Shown in pieces: positions 23,504-33,096 of a stretch of 64,000 nucleotides of DNA; the stretch's first letter is position 1, and every line of letters begins with the position of its first letter. The DNA is from CG2-30-36-16 sp964372115 (GTDB lineage Bacteria; Bacteroidota; Ignavibacteria; Ignavibacteriales; Ignavibacteriaceae): positions 1-64,000 of the forward strand of contig CAYJPN010000029.1 in assembly GCA_964372115.1 (NCBI GenBank), written 5' to 3'. The notes under the pieces are model-generated. The model was not told the DNA's origin, did not search any database, and saw only the letters and a list, made by a program, of their open reading frames with translations. Made by a program: the position numbers and the translations under genes.

Positions 23504-25450
23504 ATGGGTAAGATCATTGGAATAGACTTAGGAACGACAAACTCGTGCGTTGCAGTAATGGAAGGCAACGAACCTGTTGTTATACCCAACTCGGAAGGCG
23601 GGAGAACTACTCCCTCTGTTGTGGCATTTGCAAAAAACGGCGACCGCCTCGTTGGTCAGCCGGCAAAAAGGCAGGCAATTACAAATCCTAAAAACACTAT
23701 CTTCTCAATTAAAAGATTTATGGGAAGACTACATAATGAAGTTGGACAGGAGATGACTGAAGTGCCTTACGAAGTTATCTCTGGCGATAACGGAAGCGCA
23801 CGCGTAAAAATCGGCGACAGAATTTATTCGCCGCCTGAAATTAGCGCGATGGTTCTTCAGAAGATGAAAAAAACTGCTGAAGAATATCTTGGACAGGAAG
23901 TTACCGAAGCAGTTATTACTGTTCCGGCTTACTTTAACGACTCGCAGCGCCAGGCAACAAAAGACGCCGGTGAAATTGCAGGATTAAAAGTAAGAAGAAT
24001 TATAAACGAACCTACAGCAGCGGCGCTTGCTTATGGTCTCGATAAAAAAACATCCGATCATATGGTTGCAATTTACGATCTTGGCGGCGGAACTTTTGAT
24101 ATTTCAGTGCTTCAACTTGGTGACGGGGTGTTTGAAGTAAAATCGACAAATGGCGATACACACCTTGGCGGCGACGATTTTGACCAAAGAGTAATTAACT
24201 GGTTAGCCGATGAGTTCAAACGCCAGGAAGGTATTGATTTACGCAACGATCCTATGGCTTTGCAAAGGTTAAAAGAAGCCGCAGAAAAAGCGAAAATTGA
24301 ATTATCATCTTCATCTTCAACGGATGTAAATCTTCCGTTTATAACCGCGACTCAGGATGGTCCGAAACACTTAAACATCACATTAAGCCGCTCTAAATTC
24401 GAGCAGTTGATTGATGATTTGGTACAGAGAACCAGAATTCCTTGCGAAAGCGCGATAAAAGACGCCGGACTTTCAGCTTCGGATATTGATGAAGTAATCC
24501 TTGTCGGTGGTTCAATAAGAATACCGATGGTTCAGGAACTGGTTAAGAAAATATTTGGTAAAGAACCTCACAAAGGTGTAAACCCCGATGAAGTTGTAGC
24601 CGTTGGCGCAGCTATACAGGGCGGCGTTCTTGCAGGTGATGTAAAAGATGTACTTTTACTTGATGTTACCCCGTTGTCGCTCGGTATTGAAACTCTTGGC
24701 GGTGTTATGACTAAGCTAATTGATGCAAACACAACAATACCGACAAAGAAAAGCGAAGTGTTTTCAACCGCTTCGGACAGCCAGCCTTCTGTAGAAATTC
24801 ATGTTTTACAGGGCGAACGTTCGATGGCTACCGATAACCGTACACTCGGTCGTTTCCATCTTGATGGTATTCCGCCGGCACCGAGAGGTGTTCCTCAGGT
24901 TGAAGTTACATTCGACATTGACGCGAACGGAATTCTTCATGTAGCGGCAAAAGATAAAGCTACAAGTAAAGAACAAAGTATAAGAATAACTTCATCCGGC
25001 GGTCTTGCAAACGATGAAATTGAAAAAATGAAAAATACTGCAAAAGAACATGCTGCAGAGGATAAAAAGAAAAAAGAGTCAGTTGAAATTCGCAACCAGG
25101 CAGATAGTCTTGTCTTCCAGACTAAAAAACAAATAGAAGAATTAAAAGACAAAATGCCGGGTGATGCAAAATCGAAACTTGAGTCTGAGATAAAACGCGT
25201 TGAAGATGCGATAGCGTCGAACAACACCGACCAGATAAAAGCGGCAACCGATTCTCTAAATAAAGTATGGAGCGAAATTGCATCGCAGCTTTATTCCCAG
25301 CCGGGCGGCGCACCGGGAGCCGATCCGAATGCGGGTCAGCAGCAGCAGCAGCAAGGCGCACCGGGCGAACAGCCAAAAGAGAGCGCTAAAGATGATGTAC
25401 AGGACGCCAGCTACGAAGTAGTTGACGATGATGATAAAGATAAAAAGTAA
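23504..25450 (+). CDS. dnaK: DnaK chaperone (Hsp70)
   Basis: 648 aa, full length. Seen: the ATPase start GKIIGIDLGTTNSCVAVMEG, AVITVPAYFNDSQRQATKDA, IINEPTAAALAYGLD, AIYDLGGGTFDIS, VILVGGSIRIPMVQ; the linker DVLLLDVTPLSLGIETLGGV (interdomain hydrophobic segment); a substrate-binding beta domain; a helical lid; and a Gly/Gln-rich tail ending in acidic VVDDDDKDKK. It refolds proteins with DnaJ and GrpE, which are not in this window. GGAG precedes the ATG. It is flanked by two Hsp20 genes. Confidence 0.98.
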   Translation: MGKIIGIDLGTTNSCVAVMEGNEPVVIPNSEGGRTTPSVVAFAKNGDRLVGQPAKRQAITNPKNTIFSIKRFMGRLHNEVGQEMTEVPYEVISGDNGSARVKIGDRIYSPPEISAMVLQKMKKTAEEYLGQEVTEAVITVPAYFNDSQRQATKDAGEIAGLKVRRIINEPTAAALAYGLDKKTSDHMVAIYDLGGGTFDISVLQLGDGVFEVKSTNGDTHLGGDDFDQRVINWLADEFKRQEGIDLRNDPMALQRLKEAAEKAKIELSSSSSTDVNLPFITATQDGPKHLNITLSRSKFEQLIDDLVQRTRIPCESAIKDAGLSASDIDEVILVGGSIRIPMVQELVKKIFGKEPHKGVNPDEVVAVGAAIQGGVLAGDVKDVLLLDVTPLSLGIETLGGVMTKLIDANTTIPTKKSEVFSTASDSQPSVEIHVLQGERSMATDNRTLGRFHLDGIPPAPRGVPQVEVTFDIDANGILHVAAKDKATSKEQSIRITSSGGLANDEIEKMKNTAKEHAAEDKKKKESVEIRNQADSLVFQTKKQIEELKDKMPGDAKSKLESEIKRVEDAIASNNTDQIKAATDSLNKVWSEIASQLYSQPGGAPGADPNAGQQQQQQGAPGEQPKESAKDDVQDASYEVVDDDDKDKK

Positions 25451-25461
25451 ATTCTAATGCG

Positions 25462-25484
25462 GGGACGGAATAATGTTCCGTCCC
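25462..25484 (+). terminator. Terminator-like hairpin after dnaK
   Basis: GGGACGGAA-TAATG-TTCCGTCCC forms a perfect 9-bp stem 11 nt after the dnaK stop. There is no strong T-run. Confidence 0.65.
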
Positions 25485-25545
25485 TGCTGCATTTCAAAAA
25501 GATGAAAAAAGTTTGTTACGAATGAAAAATATTTTGAGGTGAATT

Positions 25546-25944
25546 GTGAGTGAGAATAAAGAATTATTAAACCTAAAAGAAAACAATAAAAAAGATTGGG
25601 ATACAGTTCTCGAAACCGAAACTAATTTTGCCCCCCTCGTGGATATATATGAAACAAATGACGACTTTATGTTGATAGCTAATATGCCCGGTGTAAAACG
25701 TGACGGGGTTCAGGTAAAGTTAGAAGACGGAACGTTGATAATTTTCGGTAAAGTAAATTACAGCGAAGTAGTGAATAGAAAATATATACTTAACGAGAAC
25801 GAAATAGGCAACTATTACAGAAAGTTCAAAATTTCTAACAACATAGATGAATCGAAAATAGAAGCATCTTATGAAAACGGACAGTTAACCGTGCGTCTTC
25901 CAAAGCACGAAAGAGTGAAACCGATAACGATAGAGATTAAGTAA
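25546..25944 (+). CDS. Second Hsp20 family small heat-shock protein
   Basis: 132 aa from GTG 25546, with GAGGTG upstream. Seen: an alpha-crystallin domain (APLVDIYETNDDFMLIANMP, GVKRDGVQVKLEDGTLIIFG) and a C-terminal NGQLTVRLPKHERVKPITIEIK with the I-x-I oligomerisation motif. It differs clearly from the Hsp20 upstream of dnaK, so it is a divergent paralogue rather than a recent copy. Confidence 0.9.
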   Translation: MSENKELLNLKENNKKDWDTVLETETNFAPLVDIYETNDDFMLIANMPGVKRDGVQVKLEDGTLIIFGKVNYSEVVNRKYILNENEIGNYYRKFKISNNIDESKIEASYENGQLTVRLPKHERVKPITIEIK

Positions 25945-25959
25945 TTTCTGTAGTCCCAA

Positions 25960-25988
25960 AATAAACCCCTCCTCGTGAGGGGTTTATT
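25960..25988 (+). terminator. Rho-independent terminator after the second hsp20
   Basis: AATAAACCCCTC-CTCGT-GAGGGGTTTATT is a perfect 12-bp stem with a 5-nt loop, followed by a T-rich ATTTT. Confidence 0.85.
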
Positions 25989-26091
25989 ATTTTAAATAAA
26001 TTGCAATCGCCAAATATATTTCAGTGGGATTTTGCAATTCAAATTTGTAGCTTTTGGAAGTAATTAATCTTTGATGAAATAAAGAAATATT

Positions 26092-26679
26092 ATGGAAGTA
26101 ACAAACGTTAAGTTTTTCAAATCGCAAAAAATTTTTAACACATGGCTAAAAAATAATCATCTTAAAAAAGAAGAATTATGGTTAGGGTTTTATCACCTAA
26201 AATCGGGGAAGCCGACTATTACATACAAACAAGCGCTTGATGAGGCATTATGTTTCGGTTGGATTGATGGATTGCGAAAAAATATCGGCATCGACTCATA
26301 TTCAATTCGTTTTACACCGAGGAAACCTAAAAGCAAATGGAGCAAAGTTAACATAAAACGGGTTAACGAATTAATAAAACTCGGCTTGATGCTGCCCGAA
26401 GGTTTAAAAGCATTTTCCGAAAATAAAAATTCGGATATTGAGTATTCTTATGAAGCGCCGAAAGAACTTTCCAAAGAATACACTGCATTATTTAAAATAA
26501 ATAAAATTGCATGGGCGTTTTTTAAAATCCAAACTCCTTATTACAAAAAAACATCAAGTTTTTGGGTAATGGACGCAAAACGTGAGGAAACCCGTCTTAA
26601 AAGATTAACCACGTTAATTGCCGATTCTGAAAATGAGCTCTGGATTTCTCTACTTCGACCAAAACAGCCGAAGAAATAA
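26092..26679 (+). CDS. YdeI/OmpD-associated family protein
   Basis: 195 aa. Seen: FFKSQKIFNTWLKNNHLKKE then ELWLGFYH, and YKQALDEALCFGWIDGLRKN, the conserved YdeI core, followed by RFTPRKPKSKWSKVN and a C-terminal helix where peptide-bond-like WVMDAKREETRLKRL repeats the family pattern. No catalytic activity is established for the family; some members are linked to resistance to peptides. It appears monocistronic. Confidence 0.85.
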   Translation: MEVTNVKFFKSQKIFNTWLKNNHLKKEELWLGFYHLKSGKPTITYKQALDEALCFGWIDGLRKNIGIDSYSIRFTPRKPKSKWSKVNIKRVNELIKLGLMLPEGLKAFSENKNSDIEYSYEAPKELSKEYTALFKINKIAWAFFKIQTPYYKKTSSFWVMDAKREETRLKRLTTLIADSENELWISLLRPKQPKK

Positions 26680-26764
26680 TAGAGACAATTAAATTTTATT
26701 ATTTGTTTTAATTATTAAATCTCTTTGCTTATCTTTTTGCATTCTTTGTAAAATATTATTTTAG

Positions 26765-27862
26765 ATGACCCAAAGTTCTCCGAAAAACAGAATCATATTT
26801 ATTGATCTTATGCGCGCGTTTGCAGTGCTTCAAATGGTACAGGGACACACTACAGATGTACTGCTTTCCAATGATTATAGAAATGCTGAATATCTCGGGT
26901 TTGCAATCTGGAATTTTATGCGTGGAATGACCGCTCCAATATTCCTATTTTCTGCCGGAACCGTATTTACATATTTATTCAGACTTGTAAACAAGCCTTT
27001 TGACCAGAACGCTCGTGTCGGGAAAGGGTTTAAACGTGTGGCGCTTCTTATTTTTATCGGTTATCTGCTGCGGTTTCCTACTCCGACTCTGATAGATTTT
27101 TCACTTGTCACAGACGCTCAATGGGTAGTATTTTTTTCGGTAGATGTTCTTCAACTTATTGGCGTTAGTCTTTTCATGGTTATTGTGTTGATCTGGTTTT
27201 CTGAAAAAACCAAACTTGGTGATATTTTTACTTTTTCAGCGGCAACCTTATTCTTTTTCTTTTGTTCATTTTATGCCGAACAGGTACAATGGGTAAATTA
27301 TTTACCACGACCATTAGCCGCTTATATGTACAGCTCAACCGGTTCGCTTTTTCCATTATTCCCCTGGTCGGGTTACGTTTTAGCAGGTGCAGTACTCGGC
27401 AGTTTTCTTGCAAAAAAACCGGGTATATTTAAAAGCGCAAAATTCAGCTACTGGCTTTTTGCTGCCGGAATTAGTTTTATGCTTTTTGCCTATGTCGTTG
27501 AGTCCGTTCAGTATTATTGGTTAGGAGATATAAGAACATGGAACACGAGCCCGTTTCTTGTTTTTTTTAGGCTCGGTTCTGTGCTTGTGCTAAACTCGAT
27601 TGTATCTTTTATTTCAATTAAAGTAGAATCTATCCCAAAAATATTAATACTTCTTGGAAGAAATACACTTTTGATCTATGTAGTTCATCTTATAATATTA
27701 TACGGCAGCGCGTGGAGTGTGGGAATCAGTTTATGGTTTACAAAAAAACTTAGTGTCGGTTTAACAATAACCGCAGCCTTATTAATGATAAGTTTGATGG
27801 TTGCAATGGTTCTTATAATTCATAAATTAAAAATTAAAAACAAACAGTTAGTAACAACTTGA
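26765..27862 (+). CDS. Multi-pass membrane acyltransferase-like protein (DUF1624 / heparan N-acetyltransferase-like)
   Basis: 365 aa with about ten hydrophobic segments. Seen: the opening RIIFIDLMRAFAVLQMVQGH has the (I/L)D-x-x-R-x-x-x-x-x-x-M-x-x-x-H pattern of membrane acyltransferases, followed by MRGMTAPIFLFSAG and LFPLFPWSGYVLAGA, typical of DUF1624. The substrate is unknown; relatives acetylate sugars at the membrane. The TTG start of ruvB overlaps its stop, so they may share a transcript. The upstream ribosome binding site is not evident. Confidence 0.75.
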   Translation: MTQSSPKNRIIFIDLMRAFAVLQMVQGHTTDVLLSNDYRNAEYLGFAIWNFMRGMTAPIFLFSAGTVFTYLFRLVNKPFDQNARVGKGFKRVALLIFIGYLLRFPTPTLIDFSLVTDAQWVVFFSVDVLQLIGVSLFMVIVLIWFSEKTKLGDIFTFSAATLFFFFCSFYAEQVQWVNYLPRPLAAYMYSSTGSLFPLFPWSGYVLAGAVLGSFLAKKPGIFKSAKFSYWLFAAGISFMLFAYVVESVQYYWLGDIRTWNTSPFLVFFRLGSVLVLNSIVSFISIKVESIPKILILLGRNTLLIYVVHLIILYGSAWSVGISLWFTKKLSVGLTITAALLMISLMVAMVLIIHKLKIKNKQLVTT

Positions 27863-28893
27863 CGGAAAGAAAATCAATCAACACAAACCCAATTGCTAAT
27901 GAAGAAGAAAAAGTAATCGAGCAATCCCTCCGCCCAAAATCGTTAAGTGATTTTAGCGGACAACAAAAAATTACCGAAAACTTAAACGTCTTTATTACAG
28001 CAGCAAAAAAAAGAGGTGAGGCGCTAGATCACGTTTTATTAACCGGACCCCCCGGACTCGGTAAAACAACGCTTGCCCATATAGTTGCACACGAAATGGG
28101 TGTAAAGATAAAAGTAACCTCGGGACCGGTGCTCGAAAAACCGGGAGACCTTGCCGGTATTCTAACAAACCTTGAGGAAAAGTCGGTGCTTTTTATAGAT
28201 GAAATACACCGCTTAAGCCCTGTTGTAGAAGAGTATCTTTATTCGGCAATGGAAGATTTTAAGCTTGATATAATGATTGATTCCGGACCGAACGCACGAA
28301 CAGTGCAAATTAAATTGCCGAAATATACTTTAATCGGAGCCACCACACGTGCGGGAATGCTGACATCACCATTACGCGACAGGTTCGGTATAAAATTTCG
28401 TTTGGACTATTATACCGCTGATATTTTACATTCAATAGTTTCCCGCTCATCTAAATTATTAAACGCTCCCATTGAAAAGGATGCTTCGTTAGAAATTGCA
28501 AAACGTTCGAGAGGAACTCCGCGCATAGCAAACAGACTGCTGCGCCGCACAAGAGATTTTGCAGATTTTGATAACAAAAACAAGATTGATATTGAAATTG
28601 CAAAAAAAGCTCTTACCGCTCTTGAGGTTGATGAATACGGGCTTGATGATATGGATAAAGATATTTTGTTATCTATTATCGATAAATTTAATGGCGGACC
28701 GGTTGGGCTTAATACACTTGCGGTGGCAGTGAACGAAGACCCTGGAACAATAGAAGAAGTTTATGAACCGTTTCTTATTCAGCAGGGTTTTATTCAACGA
28801 ACACCGCGCGGAAGAGAAGCAACACTTTTAGCATATAAACATTTCGGAAGAAATAAATTTCAATCAAACCAAAACCAGAGTTTGTTCGATTAA
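27859..28893 (+). CDS. ruvB: RuvB Holliday-junction branch-migration helicase
   Basis: 344 aa, full length. Seen: the RPKSLSDFSGQQKITENL start, Walker A GPPGLGKTTLAH, Walker B VLFIDEIHRL, sensor GATTRAGMLTSPLRDRFG, arginine finger region, and a winged-helix C-terminus (IQQGFIQRTPRGR). It is a hexameric motor acting with RuvA/RuvC in recombination repair. The start is TTG 27859, overlapping the upstream stop as TTGA; no better start exists near the conserved N-terminus. Confidence 0.96.
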   Translation: MTERKSINTNPIANEEEKVIEQSLRPKSLSDFSGQQKITENLNVFITAAKKRGEALDHVLLTGPPGLGKTTLAHIVAHEMGVKIKVTSGPVLEKPGDLAGILTNLEEKSVLFIDEIHRLSPVVEEYLYSAMEDFKLDIMIDSGPNARTVQIKLPKYTLIGATTRAGMLTSPLRDRFGIKFRLDYYTADILHSIVSRSSKLLNAPIEKDASLEIAKRSRGTPRIANRLLRRTRDFADFDNKNKIDIEIAKKALTALEVDEYGLDDMDKDILLSIIDKFNGGPVGLNTLAVAVNEDPGTIEEVYEPFLIQQGFIQRTPRGREATLLAYKHFGRNKFQSNQNQSLFD

Positions 28894-28930
28894 CTTAATC
28901 GTTTAAAAATTAACTTAAACATTATATAGA

Positions 28931-28959
28931 GTGGTGGACGCAAAGTTTGCGTTCACTAC
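28931..28959 (+). terminator. Hairpin after ruvB
   Basis: GTGGTGGACGCAA-AGT-TTGCGTTCACTAC pairs over 13 positions with two G-U pairs, followed by GCATTTTATTT. It sits 37 nt after the ruvB stop and upstream of the next ribosome binding site. Confidence 0.65.
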
Positions 28960-28993
28960 CGCATTTTATTTGATAAATTCAAAGGAGATGTTA

Positions 28994-30877
28994 ATGAAGA
29001 ATTCATTTTTGTTTAGAATTCTGTTATTATTTTTTATTACGCCGGCAAGTGTAAATATTTTATACGCACAGGGTGATTTTTATAAACCGCTGAATATAAA
29101 AGCGGCTTATGAAAAAGTAACACGCTCGGATGATGGAATACCGGGAAAAAATTATTGGCAAAACAATGCAGATTATAAAATAAAAGCAGAGATTGAGCCA
29201 CATTCAAGATTACTTTCAGGCAGCGAGGAGATAAAGTATTTTAATAATAGTCCGGATACTTTAAACAGTTTAGTAATACGTTTATACCAGGATTTTTATA
29301 AATATGGCGCAGCAAGAAATTTTGAAATAAGTAAAGAAGCATTATCTGATGGTATAAATTTAAAGCATATAAAAATTAACGGCGCTGTGGTTGACATAAA
29401 TGACGGCGGAATGATACGCCGGGGGAATACTTTACTTATTGTAAAATTATCCGAACCATTATTACCGTTATCTTCAATAGATTTATCATGTGATTGGTCC
29501 TTTGTCATTCCAAAAGAGAGCAATGTTAGGATGGGGACTTATGATTCCACAACATTTTTTGTGGGCTACTGGTATCCTCAGATTGCTGTTTATGATGATA
29601 TTGACGGTTGGGATATTATTGGTTACAACGGTGAGCAGGAGTTTTACAATGATTTTAATAATTTTGAAGTAGAACTCACTGAACCAGCCGCTATGGGAAT
29701 TTGGGCAACAGGTGTTCTTCAAAATCCCGAAAGCGTTTTGCAACCCGAATACCTAAAAAGATTTCAGCAGGCAAAAACTTCAAATGAAGTTGTAAACATA
29801 ATTACAAAAGAAGATTTACAAAAAACAGTTTATACGAACATAGCAGAAAAAAATGTTTGGAAATTTAAAGCCGAGCATGTGCCTGATTTTGCGTTCGGTA
29901 CAAGCGACCACTATTTATGGGACGCTTCTACTTTAAATTTAGGTGATAAAGTTGTTTTAGTTTCCGCCGCGTATAATTCTGCCTCGAATGATTTTTATAA
30001 AGTGGCGGGAATCGCAAGAAAAGCTATTGAATATTTTTCAACCGATTTGCCGGGTATTCCTTATCCTTATCCTTCTATGACTGTCTTTAACGGAGCCGGG
30101 GGTATGGAATATCCGATGATTGTGAACAATAGTTCCGTGGCAACTGAAAGCGGAACCGTACATCTTACTTCGCACGAAATATTTCACACATACTTTCCAT
30201 TTTATATGGGTATTAATGAACAAAAATATGCATGGATGGACGAAGGCTGGGCAGTAATGATTCCATTTAAATTTCAATCAACTAATGCCCACGGTTACGA
30301 TCCTTATGCACGTTATGTAAAAGCGTATGAAAATATTGCCGGGGCAGAACTTGAGATGCCCATGATTACTCCTTCAATACTTTTGCGTTCATCTGCATAT
30401 AGAGCAGCATCGTATAACCGCCCCTCAATTGCTTATCAAATTTTGTTGGAAACACTCGGCGAGGATCTCTTTAAAACTGCATTAAAGGAATACATAAATA
30501 ATTGGAATGGCAAACATCCAACGCCGTTCGATTTTTTTAATTCCTTCAACAAAACAACCGGACAGGATTTGTCCTGGTACTGGAAGCCCTGGTTTTTTGA
30601 AAAAGGTTATCCCGATCTTAGGATTAAAAAAATAGAAAATGGAGAAGGTGTTGTTCGGGTGCTTGTTGAAAAAGTTGGAAACCTTCCTATCCCGATTTGT
30701 TTAAATATTAAAACCGGTGAAGGGAACGAGATTATGGTAAAACGCCCCGCCTCTATCTGGAAGGATGGAGCAACTGAAGTTTGGGTTGAGCATGAATTGG
30801 TATCGCCTCCCCGGAAAATAACTCTCGGGAGCAAATATGTACCTGATGTTAATAAAGAAAACGACGAGCTTAAATAA
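28994..30877 (+). CDS. Secreted M1-family zinc metallopeptidase
   Basis: I start at ATG 28994 (627 aa), 6 nt after AAGGAG; longer in-frame starts would run through the ruvB hairpin. Seen: a signal peptide (MKNSFLFRILLLFFITPASV...YAQ), an N-terminal beta domain, GGMEYPMIVNNS (a GxMEN-like exopeptidase motif with Tyr instead of Asn), HEIFHTYFP (HExxH zinc site) and the downstream WMDEGWA Glu. Most likely a periplasmic or secreted aminopeptidase; the substrate is unknown. Confidence 0.9.
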   Translation: MKNSFLFRILLLFFITPASVNILYAQGDFYKPLNIKAAYEKVTRSDDGIPGKNYWQNNADYKIKAEIEPHSRLLSGSEEIKYFNNSPDTLNSLVIRLYQDFYKYGAARNFEISKEALSDGINLKHIKINGAVVDINDGGMIRRGNTLLIVKLSEPLLPLSSIDLSCDWSFVIPKESNVRMGTYDSTTFFVGYWYPQIAVYDDIDGWDIIGYNGEQEFYNDFNNFEVELTEPAAMGIWATGVLQNPESVLQPEYLKRFQQAKTSNEVVNIITKEDLQKTVYTNIAEKNVWKFKAEHVPDFAFGTSDHYLWDASTLNLGDKVVLVSAAYNSASNDFYKVAGIARKAIEYFSTDLPGIPYPYPSMTVFNGAGGMEYPMIVNNSSVATESGTVHLTSHEIFHTYFPFYMGINEQKYAWMDEGWAVMIPFKFQSTNAHGYDPYARYVKAYENIAGAELEMPMITPSILLRSSAYRAASYNRPSIAYQILLETLGEDLFKTALKEYINNWNGKHPTPFDFFNSFNKTTGQDLSWYWKPWFFEKGYPDLRIKKIENGEGVVRVLVEKVGNLPIPICLNIKTGEGNEIMVKRPASIWKDGATEVWVEHELVSPPRKITLGSKYVPDVNKENDELK

Positions 30878-30898
30878 ATTTTATTATCATTAATCATC

Positions 30899-30926
30899 AA
30901 AGCCGCTCTTTTAGGGCGGCTTTTTT
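30899..30926 (+). terminator. Rho-independent terminator after the M1 peptidase
   Basis: AAAGCCGCTC-TTTTA-GGGCGGCTTT (10 bp with one G-U pair) followed by a T-run; a classic intrinsic terminator. Confidence 0.88.
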
Positions 30927-31034
30927 CTTCATTGCAAATAAAAATTTAAAAATGTGTAATAGTTGCATAAATAAAATAAATTTGCATTCTCTTAATTAGA
31001 ATAAATATTACGGCATAAACTTCGATAAACATAA

Positions 31035-31709
31035 ATGAAAAAAACTAAACCGGAAATTAAAAAATGTATAATACTTGCAAACGGTAAACCGCCAAGGAAA
31101 AGCGTAATCCGTCATCTTATCAAATCGGGTTACAATAAACTAATTTGTGCCGATGGGGGTGCAAATAAAGCGCGTATGCTAAATCTTAATCCGGATATAA
31201 TCATCGGTGATTTCGATTCCATCACCGGGGAAACAATGGAATATTATTTGGACAAATCAGAGATAATCCGTGTAACAAGCCAATATAATACTGATGTTGA
31301 AAAAGCTTTGAAGTGGGCGATAAAAAATAAATTTACCGAGGCAGTTTTGATAGGTGCAACCGGAGATCGGTTAGACCATACATTTTGTAATCTTGGTATC
31401 GTGATAAAATTTTTCGATAAGATAAAAATAAATCTCATAGCGGAACTTTCTATACTCATTCCTTATACTGGTAACACTGAAATAGTTACAATCCCCGGTG
31501 AGACTATTTCGCTTTACGGCATCAACCAAAAAACAAAAATAAAAACAAAAGGATTAAAGTATTCGTTGGATAATGAAGCCCTTCCATTCGGCGTACGTGA
31601 AAGTACAAGCAATGTTGCAGAAGGGGAGAGTGTGAAACTAAAAATTAAAGGGGGAATTATTTTTGTGATACGCGAATTTGATGTGATGAAAAATAATGAT
31701 CTCATTTAG
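31035..31709 (+). CDS. Thiamine pyrophosphokinase
   Basis: 224 aa. Seen: CIILANGKPPRKSVI, LICADGGANKARMLNLNPD, IIIGDFDSI, TSQYNTDVEKALKWA and GATGDRLDHT, the ordered motifs of the ThiN/TPK family (ATP and Mg site around GDFDS; thiamine site in the C-terminal beta domain). It transfers pyrophosphate from ATP to thiamine. The last 14 nt overlap the next gene, a Na+/solute symporter, hinting at a linked uptake step. Confidence 0.93.
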   Translation: MKKTKPEIKKCIILANGKPPRKSVIRHLIKSGYNKLICADGGANKARMLNLNPDIIIGDFDSITGETMEYYLDKSEIIRVTSQYNTDVEKALKWAIKNKFTEAVLIGATGDRLDHTFCNLGIVIKFFDKIKINLIAELSILIPYTGNTEIVTIPGETISLYGINQKTKIKTKGLKYSLDNEALPFGVRESTSNVAEGESVKLKIKGGIIFVIREFDVMKNNDLI

Positions 31710-33096
31710 TCCCGTCGATATTTCAATAATCGTTTTATTTTTTGCAGCGGTTATTGTAATCGGATTTGTTTCCGGGAGAAAAACCGGAAGCACCGCTGAC
31801 GACTTTTTACTCTCCGGCAGAAAAGTCGGTTTGTTTCTATTTATACTCACAAATGTTTCCACGTGGTACGGGGGAATTCTCGGAGTGGGGGAGTTTACAT
31901 ACCGTTACGGATTGGTAAGCTGGTTTACACAAGGGCTGCCGTATTATATTTTCGCTTTTTTATTCGCAATATTTTTTGCGGGTAAAATTCGAAAAGCATC
32001 TTTATTTACTGTTCCCGATAAACTATCGGAAGTTTATGGAAGACCGGCGGGTTTAATTTCTGCTGTGCTTGTGTTCGTTCTTGTTTCTCCCGCGCCATAC
32101 TTGTTGATGACCGCCAACCTTCTCACTCTATTTTTTAATGTTGGAATTATCACAGCGTTAATTATTTCACTAATCATTTCAATTTCTTATTTGTTTTACG
32201 GCGGGTTTCGTTCAAATGTTTATACAGATGCATTTCAGTTTTTTGTTATGTTCGGTGGATTTATAATTTTAGTTGTAATCTTAATTCTGTCTTATGGTTT
32301 ACAAACGCTTCCTTCACATCTTCCTGCCTCGCATTTAAAATTAACAGGTGATGCATCTCCGGCATTTTTAATTGTTTGGTTTTTAATAGCGCTCTGGACG
32401 TTTGCCGATCCGGGTTTTCACCAACGCTGTTACGCTGCAAAAGACGAAAACACAGCGGTAAAGGGGATTATCATTTCAATTTTCTTCTGGGCTTTATTCG
32501 ATTTTCTTACCACAACCTCCGGTTTATTTGCGCGTGCAATTTTGCCGGACTTAAAAACACCGATGCTCGCGTACCCGCTGCTTGCGGAAAAAGTTTTATC
32601 TCCCGGAGTTCGCGGGATATTTTATGCGGCGCTCTTTGCAACAATAATGTCAACTTTAAACAGCTTTTTATTTTTAAGCGGTACCACAATCGGAAGAGAT
32701 TTTATTTACCGGCTCGATAAACGGCATGACGATAAATTATTAAAAAAATATACACTCATCGGGTTAATGATAAGCGGAATTGTAGCCCTAATTTTAGCTC
32801 ATCAAATTCCATCGGTAATCGAAATCTGGTACACCATAGGTTCTTTCTGTATTCCGGGAATTATTATTCCAGTTATCTCAGCTTATTATGAAAAATTGAG
32901 AATTAACAAAACGTTAATTATTACCGAAATGATAACGGCATCTTCTATAAGCGTGCTTTGGTTTTTTGTCAAAGAAAAAATTGGGGGTGGAGAAATTGTT
33001 CAGCAGATTGAACCAATGTTAATCGGCTTTGCTGCCGCACTTATTATTCATGCGGCAGGGTTATTCTTTAATTTTCTTTTTATGCGCAAGCGATAA
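31696..33096 (+). CDS. Sodium:solute symporter (SSS family)
   Basis: 466 aa, ~13 hydrophobic segments. Seen: SGRKTGSTADDFLLSGRKVG, the N-terminal SSS signature, NVSTWYGGILGVGEFTY and a C-terminal PGIIIPVISAYYEKLR. Substrate cannot be read from sequence; the overlap with thiamine pyrophosphokinase makes thiamine or a precursor a reasonable guess. The 3' end overlaps the convergent terC gene by 36 bp. Confidence 0.87.
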   Translation: MISFSPVDISIIVLFFAAVIVIGFVSGRKTGSTADDFLLSGRKVGLFLFILTNVSTWYGGILGVGEFTYRYGLVSWFTQGLPYYIFAFLFAIFFAGKIRKASLFTVPDKLSEVYGRPAGLISAVLVFVLVSPAPYLLMTANLLTLFFNVGIITALIISLIISISYLFYGGFRSNVYTDAFQFFVMFGGFIILVVILILSYGLQTLPSHLPASHLKLTGDASPAFLIVWFLIALWTFADPGFHQRCYAAKDENTAVKGIIISIFFWALFDFLTTTSGLFARAILPDLKTPMLAYPLLAEKVLSPGVRGIFYAALFATIMSTLNSFLFLSGTTIGRDFIYRLDKRHDDKLLKKYTLIGLMISGIVALILAHQIPSVIEIWYTIGSFCIPGIIIPVISAYYEKLRINKTLIITEMITASSISVLWFFVKEKIGGGEIVQQIEPMLIGFAAALIIHAAGLFFNFLFMRKR

